Below, one piece after another: positions 8,012 through 17,385 of a stretch of DNA of 32,033 nucleotides; position 1 is the first letter of the stretch, and each line of letters begins with the position of its first letter. Both the position numbers and the translations under genes were made by a program. The notes below the pieces were generated by a model, which was given only the letters and a program-made list of their open reading frames with translations, ran no database searches and was not told the DNA's origin. Origin of the DNA: UBA1563 sp041667115 (GTDB taxonomy: Bacteria > Bacteroidota > Ignavibacteria > Ignavibacteriales > Ignavibacteriaceae). The stretch lies in assembly GCA_041667115.1 (NCBI GenBank), contig JBAYFO010000042.1, positions 1 through 32,033 on the forward strand. The letters are read 5' to 3'.

Positions 8012-11000
8012 TTATTTCATCACCATCAACTTCTTAACCGCGCTAAAATTTCCCGCGTTCAAAGAATAGAAATAAACACCGGATGCAAACCCAGTCGCAT
8101 TCCATTCAACTGTATAATAACCGGGGGATTTTACTCCATTTACCAGCGTAGCAACTTCATTTCCAAGAACATCATACACTTTCAATGATACATTACCGCC
8201 GACTGCCAACTGCCAACTGATTCTTGTGCTTGGATTGAACGGATTTGGATAGTTTTGTGATAATGAAAAATTTTTGGGAAGTGAATTACTCTTCTCTGAT
8301 GCCGAAACCGGAGCATTAAAAAAAGTAAGCAGTTTATTCATCAACTCATTTCTTACCGCTTCCGGATAAACTGTTTCAAATGGAAATCCCATAATTGCCA
8401 TTTTTCCCGGCTTAACGCTTTGCGGGAAATTGCCACTGAAAAGCACTCCGGCATAACCCGAAGCAGTATCGAGATCAGAATATTTTAGAAAACCCGTTCC
8501 ACCATTGGTTGATTTAATTACATCGGGCCATTTCACATCGATTGTTCCGTGTGTTCCGTTATCAAAAAAAAAAGAAGGCATCCCGGTACAAATTGAATTG
8601 TTGAACGGCTCGGTTTTGTAATAGGCTGCCGAGATTCCAAACGGAGCGTCGTTCATATATTTCATCTTCAAATAATTCCAAGCAAAATCTTTATCCGCCG
8701 CCGAGCCTTTATTATCAAGATCCCATGCAATTTCGCTACCTGAAACAAAAAGACTTCCACCGTTATTTAAAAATGATTTTATTATCGGCTGTTCGGTGGA
8801 ACTAAAAGTTTCATCCGCTGTGCTTTCATCACCTAAAATGTAATCCGCAATTTGGTAATCACTCAATTTGAATGTACCGTCGAGAACAGCATCGTTTGTA
8901 GCTGATCCAAATGATCCGTTATTTGCTTTTACCGCTTGTGCATGCTGACGGATAAAATCATAACTGTTTCCAGTTGAACTCCGGTCGAATCCGTTCACGA
9001 TCAAGATTGAAGGATTTGTATTTGCAGAGGGAACTCCGGCAAGCACTTCCGATTGAGGCGACTTCCCGGAAAGATTAACAGCTTCCAATTTTAAAAAATA
9101 GATCGAGTCCGCTTGGAGTCCCTCAAGAATCATATTGCCTGGAGAAAGCGTAACCGGTGCTTGAAAATTATTCCCGTCTTTGCTCTGATACACATTATAA
9201 TTATCAACTGCCGTTACATTTCCTATAACGATTTTTAGTTTATCAATTCCACCCGGTTTTATTCCAAATGATTTTGGTTTGCCCGGTAGACTTGTATTTG
9301 CGATGTAAGTCGGTTGAGCCATCGCGCCGGTTTCGTTACTTAATATTTTATAAAGAACCGGGTCGGCTAAAATTGTTTTTATGTTTGTGATAACTCCGTC
9401 AACAAGCATTTCAGCATTAAGCAAGCGGATGCCGTGGCTGTAATCAACATAGCTGTTGATGTGAACATTTGTTAAAGGTTGAATAGGTGTTCCGTTTAGT
9501 TGATGCCAGCCATAAATAACAACGTGATTCGGTCTTGTGGGATCAACAATTTTATTACTAAGCACGACATCTTTTTTTGTTCCGCCGATAAGTTGTCCGA
9601 GCACTCCGCCAGCTGCAATGCGTTGATTTTCAATTGCCGCATTATGTTCAACAAATTTTGGTACGAGTGTGCTTTGATCTCCCACAGGAGCATACGTTAC
9701 CGGTTCTAATTTTATTGCTGCGTGAGTATAAATATCATCAACAAGTTTAGGAGTTGGCATTACAGCACCAAAAAGGTCTGCAAGTTTTTGCGCGGTTATT
9801 GGTCCCATCGGAATTCTACAAAAATCTTCATTCGATCCAATCGCAAGATAATCGGGCATCACTTCGTAAGAGCATGCATGACTTGTTCCATTCCCATCAA
9901 CAAAATTTCCCGATATTTTTGTAAGTGTTCTCATAAAGTCGGGAATATTCCCAACCGAAAGCTGATTATAAATTTCAATCTCTCTTTGTTCAAACGTCAT
10001 GTTCAACACTTGCTGCATAAATTGTGAACCGGAAATCGCATTTGCCGGTCTTGGGGGAATTGTTAAAATTTTTGGAAGGAGAGTTCCATCCTGTACGTAT
10101 TGTGTATATGCCCGCGCGCCGTAATATTTGTATCCAACTCCTTCATTTGCTGTGCCGGAAACCATTCCTTGAATAAATCCGTTCAGTTCAACTTGAACCG
10201 TGTGCAAGATCAGTTGTTGAGGATTATGTTTTAGAATGAATTTTATTCTTCCGTTCAACGCAGTGTATTTTATAAAATCACTATTCTCTTCATCAGTAAA
10301 TTGAAAATGATTAGCGAGATACGTTTTCATCATTTTACTTCTATACCAGGTTCCGCCTGTTGCACTAACAACCGGCAGACCGTTGTACAAAGTGCTGCTG
10401 TCGTTGTAAGCAATTACGCTTAAAAAATGATTTGGCGATGCGTTAATCCAGTTTAATAATTTCAATCCGTATGCATCGTCATAATTATAATCGCTATCGA
10501 GAAATGAGATGCGTTCAACGCTGTTTGGAATTTCTGTTGCGTTATTCATAAATCCGAAAGTAAAACTTCCACCGCCGCTGTGTCCGGTTAATACAAGAAA
10601 TGGATTGTATGCTGAAAAAATATTTTTCAAATAGGTTACAAGATTGTTGATCAGCTCCGGATTGTTCGGATACTTTGCTCTCCATACAGGCCAACTTTTT
10701 TGTGCGGTTTCTAAATAGACCGTTACTACATTAGTTTCATTAGATTGGTTGCGAAGGAAGCGGGTTTGCGCGCCGATGTGTTGAATATCGTAATGCCAGT
10801 CGTCTCCCGTATTTAATTTTTTCCCGATAGTTTGTTCAATCGTATTTCCGTTGGGAAGAGCGAATAAAGCAATCTCAGTTCTTTTATTCGGATCGAAAGA
10901 TTCCACAGAGGGTGCGTTAATAAAAATTCTTATTTCAGGATCATAATTGAACATGCAAATCTGTTCATTAAAATAAGGACTTGTAACAAAGCCGGGAAGA

Positions 11001-11110
11001 TGTACTCCCGTCGAAATAGATTTTTCTTCATGCTCTGCATTATTGTTTTTAGCAGTGGTTGCAAACAAGTTGTGAGAAGTAAAGCTGAACAGAAATATGA
11101 ATAAAAACAT
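8012..11110 (-). CDS. Large secreted protein: hydrolase-like N-terminus, Fn3-like region, T9SS sorting domain
   Basis: This 1032-residue exported protein has a signal peptide (F-I-F-L-F-S-F at the start, cleavage probably after L-F-A). Residues ~40-250 look like an alpha/beta-hydrolase module with a nucleophile elbow G-H-S-G-G-G at 176-181 (Ser178), so an esterase or peptidase activity is plausible but unproven. A segment around residues 530-600 has Y-G-W-H-Q followed by Y-V-D-Y-S-H-G-I-R-L-L, a pattern I associate with secreted proteins of unknown function. Residues ~630-720 resemble fibronectin type III. Residues ~725-930 look like a glutamine-amidotransferase-like (ThuA-type) fold (I-L-I-V-N-G-F-D-R, N-N-G-G-S-L-F-V-S-G-S-E). 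The last ~80 residues are a T9SS domain with N-Y-P-N-P-F-N-P. It is divergent from the gene at 11324. Confidence 0.8.
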   Translation of the reverse strand: MFLFIFLFSFTSHNLFATTAKNNNAEHEEKSISTGVHLPGFVTSPYFNEQICMFNYDPEIRIFINAPSVESFDPNKRTEIALFALPNGNTIEQTIGKKLNTGDDWHYDIQHIGAQTRFLRNQSNETNVVTVYLETAQKSWPVWRAKYPNNPELINNLVTYLKNIFSAYNPFLVLTGHSGGGSFTFGFMNNATEIPNSVERISFLDSDYNYDDAYGLKLLNWINASPNHFLSVIAYNDSSTLYNGLPVVSATGGTWYRSKMMKTYLANHFQFTDEENSDFIKYTALNGRIKFILKHNPQQLILHTVQVELNGFIQGMVSGTANEGVGYKYYGARAYTQYVQDGTLLPKILTIPPRPANAISGSQFMQQVLNMTFEQREIEIYNQLSVGNIPDFMRTLTKISGNFVDGNGTSHACSYEVMPDYLAIGSNEDFCRIPMGPITAQKLADLFGAVMPTPKLVDDIYTHAAIKLEPVTYAPVGDQSTLVPKFVEHNAAIENQRIAAGGVLGQLIGGTKKDVVLSNKIVDPTRPNHVVIYGWHQLNGTPIQPLTNVHINSYVDYSHGIRLLNAEMLVDGVITNIKTILADPVLYKILSNETGAMAQPTYIANTSLPGKPKSFGIKPGGIDKLKIVIGNVTAVDNYNVYQSKDGNNFQAPVTLSPGNMILEGLQADSIYFLKLEAVNLSGKSPQSEVLAGVPSANTNPSILIVNGFDRSSTGNSYDFIRQHAQAVKANNGSFGSATNDAVLDGTFKLSDYQIADYILGDESTADETFSSTEQPIIKSFLNNGGSLFVSGSEIAWDLDNKGSAADKDFAWNYLKMKYMNDAPFGISAAYYKTEPFNNSICTGMPSFFFDNGTHGTIDVKWPDVIKSTNGGTGFLKYSDLDTASGYAGVLFSGNFPQSVKPGKMAIMGFPFETVYPEAVRNELMNKLLTFFNAPVSASEKSNSLPKNFSLSQNYPNPFNPSTRISWQLAVGGNVSLKVYDVLGNEVATLVNGVKSPGYYTVEWNATGFASGVYFYSLNAGNFSAVKKLMVMK
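8202..8222 (+). repeat. ACTGCCA heptanucleotide tract inside a T9SS sorting domain
   Basis: ACTGCCA, ACTGCCA and ACTGATT abut on the plus strand. On the coding minus strand they give W-Q-L-A-V-G in place of the usual Y-Q-L-P-x-x strand of the sorting domain. Twenty-one bases is in frame, and the domain length appears unaltered. Confidence 0.6.
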
Positions 11111-11323
11111 CTTCGGTATGGTTGTTCCTAATTATGATAGTTACTTTTGGAAGTAAAAGTACAAAAATTATTCTAATAACAATAAAACGGAAAAACTCTT
11201 TTACTGCAGATGGTAATTGTGTCACGAATAAAGCTTCCAGTAAGAATGTTCTTTGTTATTCTCCTAAAAAGTATTGATTTTTAGACAACAATTTTTTCAG
11301 CATAACCAATAAGGAAATTTTGC

Positions 11324-14056
11324 ATGCTCGTTCGCCTATTATTTGTTTCGCTTTATTTACTCTTTCCTCTCCAGCTTTTTTCGCAAGGGGAAGTGTACCT
11401 TGTGTTAGGGTCTGATACCGGAATTTGGGAAGGACTTGATGTTGCACGGTACAATCATACCTATAAGCTAGGTCTCTATACCGATCCGGCAAGAAACGCA
11501 TACAAAGTAATGGATCCGGTATTTCGAGATCAAATGAAAGATTCATACGGTACTCCGCTAAAAATGACATGGTGGATGATGTCGGGAAATACTTTTCGTT
11601 ATGCGATAAATAAAAATGTGCCTCATGCAAATTCGTTACCACTCTATCTGATGAAAAAATATCACGGCGCAAATGTTCAGCTGATCGGTGATGAACTCTC
11701 GCTTCATTATCATACGTGGGTGTGGACGGATTATGATAACGATGGAAAATATTTTTGGAACCAGGCGCTTACCTATGAAGAATTTGCGGAAGACTTCACT
11801 TATACACTAGCTGAAAATCTTCTTGAAGAAAATATGTTCCCGGTTTCTTACCGCAGCGGTTGGCATTACATGGATAACGCCTGGCAGAATTATTTAGAAA
11901 ATGTCCTTCCTTTTTCGATGCATAACGATTATCCGGCAAAACGGACAGCTACAATTGAACCGCTTGACAACACCTTTGATTGGTCGCTTGCTTCTCCAGA
12001 ATTTGTTCCGTTTCATCCGGCAAAAGATAATTACCAAACTCCTGGAAATCTAAAAGGTTATGATGTCCGTTCCGAGTATATGGCAAGTTTCAACCAAACG
12101 TTAATGAATCATGTTTTTGATCAAGCTCAAAATGGAATTGACCAGGTGGTGTGCATCTGGGCGCATCTTCCGGAAGAGGATTTTCTTACGAATATCAAAC
12201 GGGTCGATTCTCTTGCGCAGCAAGCAGCTATAGCGTATCCCTTAATTAAATTTCGATATTGTACCGGGGTTGAAGCCTATCAACGCTGGTTAAAAACAAC
12301 CGATCATACTCCGCCTGTAATAACTTTAAATGAAGAAACTTCGGCAGAAGATACGCACTACATTATTCAAGTAGATGAACCCATCTTTCAGACAGTTCCA
12401 TTTTTTGCGGTTAAAGATTTGTACGAAAATTATTTTGCTCTTCAAATGGAGAAGATCGGAAATAATTTGTGGAGATCGGTTACACCGGTGAACAGAAAGA
12501 TGATCGTAAAAGTTGGCGTTGCGGTAACGGATACTTCCGGAAATTTGACGACAAAAATTGTAAAATATTTGCCCGACGATATTTTTATTGATAACACTGA
12601 TCCCGGTTATCAAGAGGGCTATGGAAATTGGACAACCTCTTCAACTAGCGCGTGGGGAGATGATTGCAGATCGGCCTCGCTTAATCCGGCTGATTCTGCA
12701 TTGGTAAAATATGCTGAAGTAATTCCGCAAACCGGCAGATACAATGTTTTTCTTCAATCGCCTTCAATTAGTACTCCGCAGCCGGTAATGACCATAACAG
12801 CAAAAGAAAACGGAACGATTCTTTTTGAAAAAGAAGTAATCAATCCGTTAGTCAAAAATGATTGGAACTTCATCGGAACTATTTCGCCTACTGCCGGAAG
12901 TAATTTATCAGTTGAAATTAAATTAAAGGGAAGCGGCGTTTCTGTTACTAATTTTTCCGCGGATGTCTTAAAAATAACTTCGATGGTCAGAGAAAAGGAA
13001 ATTTCCGTGCAGCCGGAAATAATAGAGTTTGGTTCTTTTTCTTCGGATGATTCCGCCTCGGCTGTGTTGACCATTGAAAATAAAGGAATAAACGAGTTAA
13101 CGGTTTCAGAAATTTCTTCGATTACTCCAAATGTTATTTTTGATGAAGCCCTTCCTATAAAAATTGCCGGGATGGGAAGTAAGACCATTCCGCTAAGATT
13201 TTTTGCGACCGGGTTGGGAGCAAAAACAGACACGCTTGTTATTGCAAGTGATGACCCGATGAGACCCGTGTTAAAGATTCCCTGCAACGCAAATTTAGAA
13301 CTTCCATTTTCTATAGTTGATAACGAAACGGCGGGTAGTTATTTTGAATCGGGCACCTGGTCTACGAGTGTTGCCCAGGCATACGGAGCTTCAAGCAGAT
13401 ATAGCGGGCTGAATAAAACTCCTAAGAATTCCGCTACCTTTAAAACCGTTTTAAAGCATACCGGACTTTATGATGTTTTTGAAATCGTACCGGTAACGGT
13501 TAACGCCAGTAATAAAGCGCTCTATATTTTAAGCATAAATGGAATTCCAAAAGATTCCTTATACGTTGATCAAAATCTTGGAAGCGGCAGCTGGGTGAAA
13601 GTCTTTTCTGCGGAATTACCCAAGGATGCTCCCATTGAATTGAAAGTGATTGATACTGGTTTGAATACTGTTGTAAACGCAGTGCTTCGTGCTGATGCTG
13701 CAAAATTTTCTCTTGTCTCAGAGACAACAAATATAAGCGAACAAATTTCATCGCTTCTTCCTCACGAAACTAAATTGGAACAGAATTATCCCAATCCGTT
13801 TAATCCGACAACCACTATTCAGTACGCAGTCGCCGGTCGTCAGAATGTGAGTCTAAAAGTTTTTGATGTGTTGGGAAATGAAATTGCAACGCTTGTAAAC
13901 GAAGTTCAAAATCCAGGAACATACACTGCACATTTTAATGCTAATCAATTAGCAAGCGGAGTGTCCGCCAAAGGGGGACACTCCTCCGGCATATATTTCT
14001 ACACATTAACTGCTGGTAAGTTTATGGAGACAAAAAAGTTTATTTTGTTAAAGTGA
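11324..14056 (+). CDS. Secreted multidomain protein: deacetylase-like N-terminus, two golvesin-like domains, T9SS sorting domain
   Basis: This 910-residue exported protein has signal peptide residues 1-21 (cleavage after L-F-S-Q). Residues ~22-330 resemble a NodB/polysaccharide-deacetylase-like barrel: G-D-E-L-S-L-H-Y-H-T-W and later Y-R-S-G-W-H-Y-M-D supply plausible metal and active-site residues. Residues ~425-550 and ~665-800 are two golvesin/xanthan-lyase C-terminal-like beta domains, each opening with a D-N-(T/E) motif and a G-x-W segment. Between them, ~565-665 is an Ig-like ASH or choice-of-anchor repeat (I-E-F-G-S-F, A-S-D-D-P-M-R-P). The end is a T9SS domain with a 10-residue palindrome-encoded insertion. 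AAGGAA at 11311-11316 supports the start. A role on surface or external polysaccharide is inferred. It could share a divergent promoter region with the gene ending at 11110. Confidence 0.8.
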   Translation: MLVRLLFVSLYLLFPLQLFSQGEVYLVLGSDTGIWEGLDVARYNHTYKLGLYTDPARNAYKVMDPVFRDQMKDSYGTPLKMTWWMMSGNTFRYAINKNVPHANSLPLYLMKKYHGANVQLIGDELSLHYHTWVWTDYDNDGKYFWNQALTYEEFAEDFTYTLAENLLEENMFPVSYRSGWHYMDNAWQNYLENVLPFSMHNDYPAKRTATIEPLDNTFDWSLASPEFVPFHPAKDNYQTPGNLKGYDVRSEYMASFNQTLMNHVFDQAQNGIDQVVCIWAHLPEEDFLTNIKRVDSLAQQAAIAYPLIKFRYCTGVEAYQRWLKTTDHTPPVITLNEETSAEDTHYIIQVDEPIFQTVPFFAVKDLYENYFALQMEKIGNNLWRSVTPVNRKMIVKVGVAVTDTSGNLTTKIVKYLPDDIFIDNTDPGYQEGYGNWTTSSTSAWGDDCRSASLNPADSALVKYAEVIPQTGRYNVFLQSPSISTPQPVMTITAKENGTILFEKEVINPLVKNDWNFIGTISPTAGSNLSVEIKLKGSGVSVTNFSADVLKITSMVREKEISVQPEIIEFGSFSSDDSASAVLTIENKGINELTVSEISSITPNVIFDEALPIKIAGMGSKTIPLRFFATGLGAKTDTLVIASDDPMRPVLKIPCNANLELPFSIVDNETAGSYFESGTWSTSVAQAYGASSRYSGLNKTPKNSATFKTVLKHTGLYDVFEIVPVTVNASNKALYILSINGIPKDSLYVDQNLGSGSWVKVFSAELPKDAPIELKVIDTGLNTVVNAVLRADAAKFSLVSETTNISEQISSLLPHETKLEQNYPNPFNPTTTIQYAVAGRQNVSLKVFDVLGNEIATLVNEVQNPGTYTAHFNANQLASGVSAKGGHSSGIYFYTLTAGKFMETKKFILLK
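13958..13984 (+). repeat. In-frame palindromic element inside the T9SS sorting domain
   Basis: GGAGTGTCCGCC (13958-13969), AAA, then GGGGGACACTCC (13973-13984) form a 12-bp stem with one mismatch. The two other sorting domains in the window read S-G-(I/V)-Y-F-Y at this point. Here ten extra codons (V-S-A-K-G-G-H-S-S-G) separate S-G from I-Y-F-Y, and S-G appears on both sides as if the target was duplicated. Confidence 0.75.
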
Positions 14057-14089
14057 GTTAGTGTTCGGGCAGACATAATTCTTAAAAGA

Positions 14090-16039
14090 TTAATTTATTG
14101 GAAAGGAAATAATAAATGTCGTTCCTTCGTTTAATTTACTTTCAACTGAAATGGTACCGCCGTGTTTATCAACAAACTCTTTACAGAGCAGCAGCCCAAT
14201 ACCTGTTCCTTTCTCACCCTTTGTTCCGGCAGTAGAAGAGGTCTTATCAATTCTAAAAAGATTTTGTTGTACTTTCTCGGGCATCCCGATTCCGTTATCA
14301 GAAATTTCGACATGTATTTTATTATCTACTTGAGCGGCAGTTATTTTAACGATGCCTTCTTTTTCATTTGAAAACTTAATGCTGTTGGAAACCAGATTTC
14401 GCAGAACGGTTTTGAGCATTTCGGCATCAGCAGCTATATGCATTGATTCTGGAATCGTTGCGAGGAGTTGAATATTTTTGTTCTGCGCTGTTGGTCCAAG
14501 TAATTCAATGGTTTCATTAACAAGAGCTTTTAATTGATAATCTTTCGGATTGAATTCCATCCTCCCGGTATTAGTTCTAGCCCAGAGGAGAAGATTTTCC
14601 AGCAGTTGGTAGCTTTGTTTGGAAGCGCTTGCAATGTGTTCAATGAATTGATGTTTTTCATTCTCAGACAGTGATTGATAATCTTCTAATAAGGCATCCG
14701 TAAGTCCAAAAACAGTATTGAACGGAGCGCGTAAATCATGGGCAATAATTCTGAAAAACGTATCCTTCATTGCGTGTAATTCTTTTAACTCGGTGTTTAT
14801 GGTCTTTAATTTTTTGTTTTTTATTACGAAAACAAAAGCAAGAACAAAAATTAAAAGAGTAATGATTACCAAAAAATACATTTGTTTTTTTTGTCCCTCA
14901 ACATCCTGTAACAAAATCCGGTTTTCACGTTCGGTTTTTTCAAATTGATAGAGCGTTTCGATGCTAGCCAGCTTAGAAAAATTTTCCGCTTCGTTAATAG
15001 AATCCTTCAGTGCATGATGTTGTTTTAGATACACGAGTGCGGAATCAAAACGGTTGGTCAGTTCATAAAATTCAGCAGTAAAGCGCAACGATTCGCTGAT
15101 CAATTTTGGCGAGTTGATCTTTCGTGATAAGTCAAGCGCGTCTTTGATAAAGGAATATCCGATAGCCGGGTTATTTATTTTTGTATATGCTAAACCAAGA
15201 TTTTGACCGGCAATAATAATTTCTTCTTTATAATCCAATTCCCGGAAGTTTTTTAAAGCTTTTGTGAAATAGTCTATCGCTTTTGTACTATTGTTTTTGA
15301 CGGAGTAAATTCGCCCAATCCCGACCCAGCAATCACCAAGTCCCCGCACATCATTATTCACGCGGCAAATCTTTTCTAAATTAAGATAAGATTGAAGAGC
15401 TTCATCATAATTTCCCATCAAGAAATAGGCTTCAGCAATATTGTTCAATGTTCGTGCCCTCTCGTTTTCATTATGCTGTAATTCGCGAATATTCAGCGCA
15501 GTACGATAATAAGTAAGGGCTTTTTCATAATTTTTTTGGATGATAAAAATTGTTCCCATAGTCAAATTAGTAAAAGCCATACCGTCTAAATGATTGATCG
15601 CTTCGAAGACCCGGAGGGCGTGGATAACATTTTCCGTTGCGAGATTCAGATTGTACCGTTTCAGGTAAATCACTCCTATATCGGTGTAACTATAACCTAA
15701 TTGGACGGAGTCTTTTGTGTCTTCTGCAATTTTTAAAGCGCGAAGATGATGCAAGAGCGCTTGATTATAATCTCCTAAATGTTTTTGAACAATCCCGATA
15801 AGATTTTCCGACTCTGATTCAAAGTGACTGTTGGAAATTTTTTTTGCCAGATCACGTGTATAAATTGCTAACTTAAGCGCAAGGGCAGGATCGTTTCCCC
15901 GAATGTTAAGGCAATATTCATTAATGACTTTGATTCTCTCGGTATCATTTAAATCTTTTGTATGCTTTAAAAGACTATCGAGTTGTGGTTGTCCGAAAAC
16001 CGAAAGAGCAAAGAATAAAAAGAAAAGAATCTTTTTCAT
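14090..16039 (-). CDS. TPR-containing membrane sensor histidine kinase
   Basis: This 649-residue kinase has a signal sequence or first membrane segment (residues 1-16), about seven tetratricopeptide-type helix pairs (~55-345) on the outer side, and a coiled region (~350-385). A transmembrane helix spans ~387-406. The dimerisation/phosphoacceptor domain has I-I-A-H-D-L-R-A-P-F (phosphoacceptor His434). The ATPase domain shows an N-box (L-R-N-L-V-S-N-S-I-K-F-S, ~546-557), D-N-G-I-G-M at 581-586 and G-T-G-I-G-L at 611-616. All catalytic motifs look intact. There is no receiver domain and no response regulator gene next to it, so it is an orphan kinase here. The TPR part probably binds a protein or peptide ligand. 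The downstream M24 gene is on the same strand upstream of it, with 47 bases between. Confidence 0.9.
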   Translation of the reverse strand: MKKILFFLFFALSVFGQPQLDSLLKHTKDLNDTERIKVINEYCLNIRGNDPALALKLAIYTRDLAKKISNSHFESESENLIGIVQKHLGDYNQALLHHLRALKIAEDTKDSVQLGYSYTDIGVIYLKRYNLNLATENVIHALRVFEAINHLDGMAFTNLTMGTIFIIQKNYEKALTYYRTALNIRELQHNENERARTLNNIAEAYFLMGNYDEALQSYLNLEKICRVNNDVRGLGDCWVGIGRIYSVKNNSTKAIDYFTKALKNFRELDYKEEIIIAGQNLGLAYTKINNPAIGYSFIKDALDLSRKINSPKLISESLRFTAEFYELTNRFDSALVYLKQHHALKDSINEAENFSKLASIETLYQFEKTERENRILLQDVEGQKKQMYFLVIITLLIFVLAFVFVIKNKKLKTINTELKELHAMKDTFFRIIAHDLRAPFNTVFGLTDALLEDYQSLSENEKHQFIEHIASASKQSYQLLENLLLWARTNTGRMEFNPKDYQLKALVNETIELLGPTAQNKNIQLLATIPESMHIAADAEMLKTVLRNLVSNSIKFSNEKEGIVKITAAQVDNKIHVEISDNGIGMPEKVQQNLFRIDKTSSTAGTKGEKGTGIGLLLCKEFVDKHGGTISVESKLNEGTTFIISFPIN

Positions 16040-16086
16040 GGTAGTAGTTATTTCCTAACGCAAACAGGCGTTGGCTAAAATTAAAA

Positions 16087-17277
16087 TTATCGAATTATCC
16101 ACAAAGTTTTTTGCGGGTGGGAAAGATATTGGCATCCGTTTTCCGTAACAACAATTTCTTCTTCCATCGTTACGATGCCGTGTCCCTCAACCATTAATCG
16201 GGGTTCAATTGTGTAAACTTGATCTTTTTCAATAGGAATGAATGGAAGATTCCCATAGCGCTCCCAGCGTGGAAAGAAGCCGCTTCCGCCGTCGTGTGCG
16301 TCTCTGCCAACTTGATGGCCCAGCCCGTGTAGATATTCTTTAAAACCGTTCTGCGTAATAAAATTTCTCGCTGCGTCATCAATTTCACAGCCTTGCATCC
16401 CGGGCTTTACGATGACCGCCGCTTGATTAATTGATTCACATAAAACATCAAAGCCGCGTTGAACTTCAACCGGAGCCGAAGTTTCATTTTCTTTTGCAAA
16501 ATACCAGGTCCTTTGCATATCGGAACAGAATCCGTTTATCTTTACACCGAAATCGATGTTTAAAATATGTCCCCGTTCAATCAATCTATCCGTTGGACCA
16601 GAATGAGCGCCGGCAGTATCGGGTCCGGTAAAAACAGCAGGACAGTGGTCTTCGTCCCAGGCTAAACCAAATCCCCGTTCTGTAACTTTTGATTTAATGA
16701 AATCTGCAACATCTTTTTCAGATTTTCCCGGTTGCATAAAATGGGTAACTTCGTCAAAAATTCTTTCGGTTTCGCGAACGCAAACTTTCATCAGTTCAAT
16801 TTCGGAAGCAGACTTTCTTCCGCGCAGCGCTGCAATTATTTCTTCCGAAGAAACAAAGCGGTTAAGATAGGGGGTATCTTTTAAATATTCGGTTAATGCA
16901 AGAAACATCCCATGTGTTAAGCCGTCGGCAAGGTTTGCGTGAAGCGAATAATTTAGAGCAATTTTTTGCGGGTCATGATTTTGAAGATATTCAAGTAACG
17001 GCTCTTTTACCGATTGCACATAACCTATCACATTTTGATAAGTACCAACTGTTTTCATATTCGGTACATCAAGAGAACCGAGAATTGCTGTGGTGTCGCC
17101 GTTCTTATTGATAATAAAAGCCGATTGCCACGTACAGTTTGTCCCGACTACAAGTTCCATCGAAGGATCGCGCATTGTTGCGCTTTCTCGAACAAAAATT
17201 AACCATGCATCAATATTTTTTTCATTTAAAATTTGTACTGCTTGTTTAATTTTTTCACGCACAAGTTGATTCTTCAT
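16087..17277 (-). CDS. M24-family metallopeptidase (Xaa-Pro peptidase type)
   Basis: This 396-residue protein has the two-domain layout of Xaa-Pro aminopeptidases: a creatinase-like N-terminal domain (~1-150) and a pita-bread catalytic domain (~160-396). Candidate dinuclear metal ligands are present: Asp242 in N-I-D-F-G, Asp253 in C-S-D-M-Q-R-T, His321 in G-L-G-H-Q-V-G, Glu358 in I-E-P-R-L, and a Glu in V-T-M-E-E-E-I-V-V-T. It should remove N-terminal residues before proline from peptides in the cytoplasm; no signal peptide is seen. AAAGG about 8 bases upstream supports the start. It is transcribed towards the histidine kinase and may share a transcript with it. Confidence 0.88.
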   Translation of the reverse strand: MKNQLVREKIKQAVQILNEKNIDAWLIFVRESATMRDPSMELVVGTNCTWQSAFIINKNGDTTAILGSLDVPNMKTVGTYQNVIGYVQSVKEPLLEYLQNHDPQKIALNYSLHANLADGLTHGMFLALTEYLKDTPYLNRFVSSEEIIAALRGRKSASEIELMKVCVRETERIFDEVTHFMQPGKSEKDVADFIKSKVTERGFGLAWDEDHCPAVFTGPDTAGAHSGPTDRLIERGHILNIDFGVKINGFCSDMQRTWYFAKENETSAPVEVQRGFDVLCESINQAAVIVKPGMQGCEIDDAARNFITQNGFKEYLHGLGHQVGRDAHDGGSGFFPRWERYGNLPFIPIEKDQVYTIEPRLMVEGHGIVTMEEEIVVTENGCQYLSHPQKTLWIIR

Positions 17278-17385
17278 AAATTAACCTTTAAATAATCTTC
17301 GATTGTTAAAACAAAGTTAGAGATTTGATACAGCACCCGCAAGGAAATTTTATTTGATGCTGATAATTTTTAATTATTTTTAGCT

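Noticed and set aside
9500..10027. Plus-strand frames of 69 and 101 codons inside the 8012-11110 gene
   Set aside because: They are antisense shadows of a long, well-supported reading frame and have no recognisable motif.
11118..11149. Promoter for the gene at 11324
   Set aside because: TACTTTTG at 11142-11149 fits the -7 element, but there is no TTTG at the right distance upstream.
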